DNA of 64,000 bases, taken from positions 16,947-80,946 of the forward strand of contig JAIPFM010000108.1 in assembly GCA_021736645.1 (NCBI GenBank), given 5' to 3'. The translations under genes were made by a program, and so were the position numbers. Every line of letters starts with the position of its first letter. Position 1 is the stretch's first letter. Below the pieces are notes generated by a model. That model was not told where the DNA came from. It was given only the letters and a program-made list of their open reading frames with translations, and ran no database searches. Of the stretch, positions 58,883-64,000 are shown piece after piece. The stretch comes from Phycisphaerae bacterium (GTDB lineage: Bacteria > Planctomycetota > Phycisphaerae > Sedimentisphaerales > Anaerobacaceae).

Positions 58883-61156
58883 TCACTGATTGTGATTGGG
58901 AATCTCCTGGCCGAGCAAATGCTGCACAAAGAAGTCGCGACGTTTGCGTTCGCCATGGGGCCCGCCGCTGCCGTGACGCGCACCCGGTATGACCACCAAA
59001 TCAAAATCCTTTTCCGCCTTGATGAGCGCGTCGCAAAAACGGAAAGTACTTTCAGGGGGTACATTGTCATCCAGTTCACCCACAATCAACATCAGATATC
59101 CCTGGAGACGGGCAGCATTGTCAATATTGGAGTTTTCACTGTACTGCGGCCCCACGGGGTAGCCCATCCACTGCTCGTTCCACGAGGCCTTGTCCATGCG
59201 GTTGTCGTGGCACCCGCAGGCTGCCACGGCCACCTTGTAGAATTCCGGATGGAACAGCACGGCCCCGGCCGCATTCTGGGCGCCGGCAGAGGTGCCATAG
59301 ATACCCACGCGGCTGATATCGTAGTAGGGATACCTGGCTGCCGCAGCCTGGTGCCACAGGATGCGATCCGGAAACCCGGCGCCCTTGAGATTGTGCCAGC
59401 ACACGTCGTGGAAGGCCTTGGACCGATTGGCTGTGCCCATGGCATCCATTTGCACCACAATAAAGCCCAGGTCCGTGTACGATGAAAATCGACTGTACGG
59501 GCTGAAACTCTTGGGTACATAAGAGCCCTGCGGGCCCGCATAGATCTGTTCAATCACAGGGTATTTTTTTGCAGGGTCAAAGTCCCTGGGCCTGCAGATG
59601 ATCCCCCAGATGTCGGTCTTGTTGTCACGACCCTTGGCCACAAACACCTCAGGGGCCTGCCATCCCTTGGCCTGGAGTTCACTGATGTCTGCCTGCTCCA
59701 GGTCACACACCAGGGATCCGTCTGATACACGGCGCAGGGTGTGCACAGGTGCCCTGTCCACGCGGCTGTATGTGTCAATGAGATAGGTCTGATCAGGCGA
59801 GTATTGAATGGTATGCGTGCCGTTGCCCTGGGTCAGGGCCACGAGACCGGTACCGTCAAAGTTGACGCGGTAGTAGTGAATGAAGTAAGGATCTTCCCCA
59901 GGAGTCATGCCACATGCAGTAAACCAGATCTGGCGCGTCTCCTCATCGATCCGGTCAATGCCGCGGATCACATACTCGCCCTGTGTGATCTGAGTCATGA
60001 TCGGATCACGTGCGCCATTGACCAGGTACAGGTGACGCCAACCATCCTGCTCGGACACGTAGATGATTTCATTCGTTTGCTCAAGCCAGTTCACGAGGTT
60101 CAGGCTGAGATTTTCCGTGTGCATGGTCCAGATAAAGGTCTCGGTCTTCTCATCCACCAGATTCCGTGTGGTACCGGTCCACGCATCCACCTCCACGATG
60201 CGAAGTCTCTGATGTCCCCGATCGTTCAACTGATAGGTAAAGTGTCGATTGTCGGAATGCCAGTGAATCTGAGGCCGCTGCCAGCCGAACTCCTGTTTAT
60301 CCACATCAGGCTTGATCTGTGTTTTGTCCTTGAGGGTAAAGAGATTCAATTCATAGGTCGAGAACTTGTCACCTGGCAAGGCATAGGGCCGCGAACGCAG
60401 GACAGCACGCCCCCCCTGGGCCGGTGACGATTCAATAAGATGCACTTCTTTGCGATCCCCCGGCTCAATGCGATACGCCACAATCGCCTGGGAATCCGGG
60501 GACCAGTTGACCATGCCATACGCGGCGTCCTCTGTGCCGTCCTGACTCAGGGCCACGGACTCGTCCTCGCTGTCGCCATCGCCGCGCACATACACGTTGT
60601 AGTCCTTGACCAGGGCGATCCACTGACCGTCCGGTGATGTCAGAGTGCCGCTGCGTCGTCCCCTGCCCTGACCTGCGGATCTGCGAGTGGCTCTGGAGGG
60701 AGTCGCCTCGTCAGAGTCAGGCTCGGCGTCACCGATTCGCGTGCACGCATAGGTGGCCAGGTCACATGACCATTGTGTCCCGTCCACGGCAAACTCAACG
60801 GCCTTGTCAGTCAATTGAATCGTGCTGAACGGCAGCTTGTCGGGTGAGTAGGTTTTCCCTGCAGGCGCAGACAGAGAAGCAGCCAGTCTGGCATGGTCAA
60901 ACGCAGGGGCACGCGTGCCCTCTTCCGCGTTGACTGCAATAAACTCACGGGTTGAATCCGCCAGGTCATTGCGATACCAGAACCGGGTATCATTCGCAAA
61001 CCAGTTGGGCCTGACGCGTGCCTTGTCATACCCGCTGGGGCCCCGCGCGCCCCGGGTGCGACCCTGGGGAGACAACGGCTCAGCACGCGAAAAAGTCAAC
61101 TCGCAGCAAACCAGGCATAACAGGCCGACACAGACAGACATGCGTGTTCGATTCAT
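58883..61156 (-). CDS. Dipeptidyl peptidase IV-like S9B serine peptidase
   Basis: 757 aa with a signal peptide (VCVGLLCLVCCELTFSRA). An eight-bladed beta-propeller (about 90-500) precedes an alpha/beta-hydrolase domain. The catalytic triad is S623 in GTSAGAQ, D696 in GELDDNVP and H728 in GARHGSG. The propeller has an Arg/Ser-rich insert (TPSRATRRSAGQGRGRRSGT) near residue 150. It should cleave N-terminal dipeptides in the periplasm. It is upstream of the GH51 gene and downstream of the M24 peptidase gene, with a peptide-use theme. Confidence 0.92.
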   Translation of the reverse strand: MNRTRMSVCVGLLCLVCCELTFSRAEPLSPQGRTRGARGPSGYDKARVRPNWFANDTRFWYRNDLADSTREFIAVNAEEGTRAPAFDHARLAASLSAPAGKTYSPDKLPFSTIQLTDKAVEFAVDGTQWSCDLATYACTRIGDAEPDSDEATPSRATRRSAGQGRGRRSGTLTSPDGQWIALVKDYNVYVRGDGDSEDESVALSQDGTEDAAYGMVNWSPDSQAIVAYRIEPGDRKEVHLIESSPAQGGRAVLRSRPYALPGDKFSTYELNLFTLKDKTQIKPDVDKQEFGWQRPQIHWHSDNRHFTYQLNDRGHQRLRIVEVDAWTGTTRNLVDEKTETFIWTMHTENLSLNLVNWLEQTNEIIYVSEQDGWRHLYLVNGARDPIMTQITQGEYVIRGIDRIDEETRQIWFTACGMTPGEDPYFIHYYRVNFDGTGLVALTQGNGTHTIQYSPDQTYLIDTYSRVDRAPVHTLRRVSDGSLVCDLEQADISELQAKGWQAPEVFVAKGRDNKTDIWGIICRPRDFDPAKKYPVIEQIYAGPQGSYVPKSFSPYSRFSSYTDLGFIVVQMDAMGTANRSKAFHDVCWHNLKGAGFPDRILWHQAAAARYPYYDISRVGIYGTSAGAQNAAGAVLFHPEFYKVAVAACGCHDNRMDKASWNEQWMGYPVGPQYSENSNIDNAARLQGYLMLIVGELDDNVPPESTFRFCDALIKAEKDFDLVVIPGARHGSGGPHGERKRRDFFVQHLLGQEIPNHNQ

Positions 61157-61184
61157 GGAAAGCTCCTGTATCTAAAGAGACTAG

Positions 61185-61211
61185 GGCATCACTGCCAGCA
61201 TGGGTGATGCC
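61185..61211. other. Hairpin behind the M24 peptidase gene
   Basis: GGCATCAC (61185-61192) pairs with GTGATGCC (61204-61211). It lies between the M24 and S9 peptidase genes on the minus strand. Without a T-run it is a weak terminator or processing site. Confidence 0.4.
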
Positions 61212-61328
61212 TTGTAAGGCAACCTGCCCATTGGATCCAATGGAAAGACAGACAAACCAGATGGAGTATCCTGTACTGAAGCAACCTATCGCCTATTGCC
61301 CTTCAGTCTTCAGCCTCATCGACCTTTT

Positions 61329-62702
61329 CTACCCTGTGCAGATCTGCTCTACGTCTGCCAGACTCTTGGGGATGGGTTGTCCGAGCAAACGGTATCCCTG
61401 CGCTGTCACCAGGATGTCATCTTCAAAACGAATGCCGCCAAAATGCCGATACGCCTCCAGGGCCTCGTAATTCACGAACTGAGTCAGTTTGTTCTCAGAT
61501 CGCCATTGATCGATCAACTCAGGAATGAAATAAATGCCCGGCTCCACGGTCACCACATAGCCGGGGGCCAGGGCCTTGCCCAGTCTCAGACTGCACCAGC
61601 CAAAGGCAGGGTTGCGTTTCAGGGTGTCTGTATAGCCGACATATTGCTCGCCCAGGTTTTCCATGTCATGAACGTCCAGACCCATCATGTGGCCCAAACC
61701 ACATTGGAAGAACAGGGTATGTACATCCGCAGCCACGGCCTCTTCCACGTCGCCCTTCAGAATCCCCAGGGCCTTGAGGCCGGACACGAGTTCTGTGGCA
61801 GCGAGACGATGCAGCGACCGAAATTCCACTCCCGGCGCGATCGCCTCAATGGCCCGCTCCTGCGCGTTCAGCACGATCTCGTAGACTTCTCGCTGCTTGG
61901 CTGTGAATCGCCCGGACACGGGAATCGTACGCGTGATGTCACTGGCGTAGTGCAGGCGCGTTTCCACGCCGGAGTCATGCACCACCATGTCCTGGGCCTG
62001 CAGGGTATTGTCGTGCGTGGGATTGTGCAGGATCTCCCCGTGAACAGAGAAGATCGTGGGAAAGGACAGCCCAAGGCCCTGGGACTTGACCATGCCCTCA
62101 AGATACCCCACCACCTCCCGTTCCACTTTACCGGGCCGCGCCAGCTGCATGGCCGTAGTATGCGTGAGGTACGACATGGACAGCGCGGTTTCGATCTCCT
62201 CGATCTCTTCAGGCGACTTCACGGAACGCTGCGCCACCACCGCGCGAATCAACGGATCGGACGGATCGGGTTCTGCGCCCAGCAGGGCCTGAAGCACCAG
62301 TCGATTCTGAGCCTGATAGGGAGGCAGCACATGAATCTCCCGCCCTGCAGCCACGGCCTTGCGGATCACGCGATCCAGATCTTCAATGGGTGCCGTATCC
62401 GTGACATCGACACGGGCCGCCTTGTCTTTCAGCAGGGGCTGGGGCCCTGTCCAGATCAGCTCCTCCACAGTCACGTCATGGCCGAACACACAGGTGGATC
62501 GAGCCTCCAGATCCAGCACAGCAGCCAGGCCCGGTTCGTCCAGGCCGACATAATAGAGAAAGGTGCTGTCCTGACGAAAGGGAAAGATATTGGCCGCATA
62601 ATTCATGGGGCTGTCGTGATTGCCCAGCAGCAAGACCAGTCCGCGTGACAACTGGTCAAACAGGCCCTCTCGTCTCTGGCCATAGGTCTCAGGTGTAAAC
62701 AT
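61329..62702 (-). CDS. M24B-family Xaa-Pro aminopeptidase
   Basis: 457 aa without an export signal. The N-terminal creatinase-like domain is followed by the pita-bread fold. Metal ligands are D in VVHDSGVE and D in HYASDITRT, H in GLGHMMGLDVHD, E in TVEPGIYF and E in GIRFEDDILV. It should release N-terminal residues before proline in the cytoplasm. It lies 35 bp before the partial symporter gene in reading order and may form an uptake-and-hydrolysis unit with it and the S9 peptidase. Confidence 0.94.
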   Translation of the reverse strand: MFTPETYGQRREGLFDQLSRGLVLLLGNHDSPMNYAANIFPFRQDSTFLYYVGLDEPGLAAVLDLEARSTCVFGHDVTVEELIWTGPQPLLKDKAARVDVTDTAPIEDLDRVIRKAVAAGREIHVLPPYQAQNRLVLQALLGAEPDPSDPLIRAVVAQRSVKSPEEIEEIETALSMSYLTHTTAMQLARPGKVEREVVGYLEGMVKSQGLGLSFPTIFSVHGEILHNPTHDNTLQAQDMVVHDSGVETRLHYASDITRTIPVSGRFTAKQREVYEIVLNAQERAIEAIAPGVEFRSLHRLAATELVSGLKALGILKGDVEEAVAADVHTLFFQCGLGHMMGLDVHDMENLGEQYVGYTDTLKRNPAFGWCSLRLGKALAPGYVVTVEPGIYFIPELIDQWRSENKLTQFVNYEALEAYRHFGGIRFEDDILVTAQGYRLLGQPIPKSLADVEQICTG

Positions 62703-62737
62703 AGTGGGTCCTCAAAACAGGTGAACTCTTAACACAC

Positions 62738-64000
62738 TCATGACTCGGTCTTTTGCGGCGCAGTCAACAGACTCACCACGACCAGGGCTACCACAGACAG
62801 CACAATCGCTGGCAACACCTCATCCAACCCTTGCCAGGGCTGTGGGATGGACTCCTGAACCAAAGGCTTCCAGATCAGGGTCACGATCGTCCCGGTCAGA
62901 ATGGAGCCAATGGCCCCGGCTGTGGTGGCCCGCTTCCAGAACATGGCGGCAATCAGGGTCGGTGTAATGGCTGAACCGTAAATCGTGTACGCGTACAGCG
63001 CCTTTCTGAAAAATCCGGTGTTCTCGGAAAAGGCACGGGTCACCAGATACGCGATCACACCAAACATCAACACGAGCAACCGGCTGATAAAGATGACCTT
63101 CTTCTCGTCAGCCTTGGGATTGATGTATTTGGAATACACATCATTGATGAAGGTCGTGGCAGGCACCAGCAGGAACGAATCTGCCGTGGAGATGATGACA
63201 CCCACCACGGTGATCATGAACAGCACGCCCAGGGCAAAGGGCATGTGATGGCGCGCCGCATAGATCAGGATGTAGCGTCCGTTGGTCTCTTCCGGTGTCA
63301 TGCTGCCTGCGACCCAGGCTGTGGCAATAATCAGCATTTCAATGATCAGGGCTGCAAAAATCAGTGTCACGACAGCCTGTTTGGCGCCCCTGGCATTGCG
63401 GCTGGCAAAGATACGCTGATACTGGTTGGCGTCCCCCATGACCAGCAGAAACACGGGCAGCAGATAGTTGATGATCTGCACAGGGGTATACACGCCCCAC
63501 AACTGCATGTGTTTTTCGTGATTGGGCATGGCCGCATAGGCCTCCTGCATGCCGCTGTACCCCCCCGCCTTGAACCACATCACAGGAAACGCGATCAGCA
63601 GGGAAATCGTGATGATCGACCCTGTGACCACATCCATACTGGCCAGACTCTTGAGCCCTGCCATCATGGTGTACATGATAATAAAGGCGGCTGCGATCAT
63701 GATGGACACATCCTTGGTCAGCCACGAATTTTCGCCCTGCTCTCCAATCACACGCAGCACAGCTCCGCCTGCGTTGAACTGGTAACTCACAATCACCATA
63801 TACGCGATGATCAGGGCAATGACCGCCAGGAAACGGGCCGTGATCCCAAACCGGTCGCCAATGATCTGCGGCACACTGGACACCTCAATGTCGCGTGCCT
63901 TGGTGGCAATCAGGGAGAGCATGATCAAGCCCAGAAACGTGCCCAAGGGAATGATCAGTGCAGCCATGCCGGTCTTGTACGTTTCTTCAGCATTGCCAAG
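62738..64000 (-). CDS. Sodium:solute symporter (SSS family), N-terminus cut off
   Basis: The frame runs from the stop at 62738 past the ATG at 63967 to the window edge, with upstream codons (LGNAEETYKTG) typical of an internal loop, so the 5' part is missing. At least ten membrane helices are seen. Family marks are YQFNAGGAVLRVIGEQG, TMMAGLKSLASMDVV, GDANQYQRIFASRNARGAKQA and VVGVIISTADSFLLVPATTFIND. It would couple sodium to uptake of an organic solute; the peptidase neighbours suggest an amino acid or peptide but sugars are also possible. Confidence 0.9.
   Translation of the reverse strand, partial: LGNAEETYKTGMAALIIPLGTFLGLIMLSLIATKARDIEVSSVPQIIGDRFGITARFLAVIALIIAYMVIVSYQFNAGGAVLRVIGEQGENSWLTKDVSIMIAAAFIIMYTMMAGLKSLASMDVVTGSIITISLLIAFPVMWFKAGGYSGMQEAYAAMPNHEKHMQLWGVYTPVQIINYLLPVFLLVMGDANQYQRIFASRNARGAKQAVVTLIFAALIIEMLIIATAWVAGSMTPEETNGRYILIYAARHHMPFALGVLFMITVVGVIISTADSFLLVPATTFINDVYSKYINPKADEKKVIFISRLLVLMFGVIAYLVTRAFSENTGFFRKALYAYTIYGSAITPTLIAAMFWKRATTAGAIGSILTGTIVTLIWKPLVQESIPQPWQGLDEVLPAIVLSVVALVVVSLLTAPQKTES

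Noticed and set aside
61296..62648. 450-codon plus-strand frame opposite the M24 peptidase
   Set aside because: The minus-strand frame has all metal ligands of the M24 family; the plus frame resembles no protein.

Overview
The window (64 kb, about 52-54% GC by eye) reads as chromosome of a Gram-negative bacterium of the PVC group. A Planctomycetota lineage close to Phycisphaerae/Sedimentisphaerales fits best: there is a PEP-CTERM-like tail ending in a tract of arginines, a secreted protein with YSPYAF repeats, Tat-exported sulfatase and Gfo/Idh/MocA proteins, and many prepilin-type proteins. Lentisphaerota or Kiritimatiellota cannot be excluded. I saw no rRNA, tRNA, CRISPR array, intact insertion sequence or prophage. 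All calls come from reading the sequence; no database search was run.

Layout. 1-2252 (minus): a response regulator and a receiver-multi-PAS sensor cut by the window edge. 2433-11377 (minus): a type II secretion/type IV-like pseudopilus operon in the order gspE, gspF, gspG, gspH, an I-like pseudopilin, a K/PilX-like pseudopilin, a fused pilM-pilN, pilO and a secretin. Divergent from it, 11579-17031 (plus), are an 832-aa pilin-LamG protein, a PEP-CTERM protein, a secreted two-repeat protein and an orphan gspG paralogue. 17132-26589: mutS2 without an Smr domain, a YSPYAF-repeat protein, rhaM, an HNH nuclease, cold-shock and HU-family genes, ribF and rnr.

26621-38824 is a carbohydrate region. 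A minus-strand set of a GDP-mannose 3,5-epimerase homologue, a divergent GHMP kinase and a two-domain cytidylyltransferase looks like a nucleotide-sugar route. An AraC regulator sits between two different short terminal-inverted-repeat elements. Then come DUF362, Gfo/Idh/MocA, PIG-L, sulfatase and a 954-aa secreted protein of unknown family. 39063-51582 is mostly housekeeping: dapF, mtnP, a pilin-like gene with a stop at its expected start, a double thioredoxin, recO, corC-like, ybeY, an HD hydrolase, phoH, cdsA, a small conserved ORF and purH. 51675-54192 is an ECF sigma, a putative anti-sigma and an STN/coiled-coil protein, divergent from a membrane-bound MutS-like ATPase. 56244-64000 (minus) holds a GH51 arabinofuranosidase, an S9 dipeptidyl peptidase, an M24 aminopeptidase and a truncated sodium:solute symporter.

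The most unusual signal is a set of intergenic arrays of 7-bp units (TTTTCAG-, GGTTCAC-, ATCACGG-, TCAGGGA- and GTTCAAA-type). Many begin at or within a few bases of a stop codon, some together with a conserved hairpin. They occur behind gspI, mutS2, rhaM, the HNH gene, the Gfo/Idh gene, recO, purH and the S9 peptidase gene. A recurrent promoter form of TTGCCC, 17 bp, TATACT is also visible.
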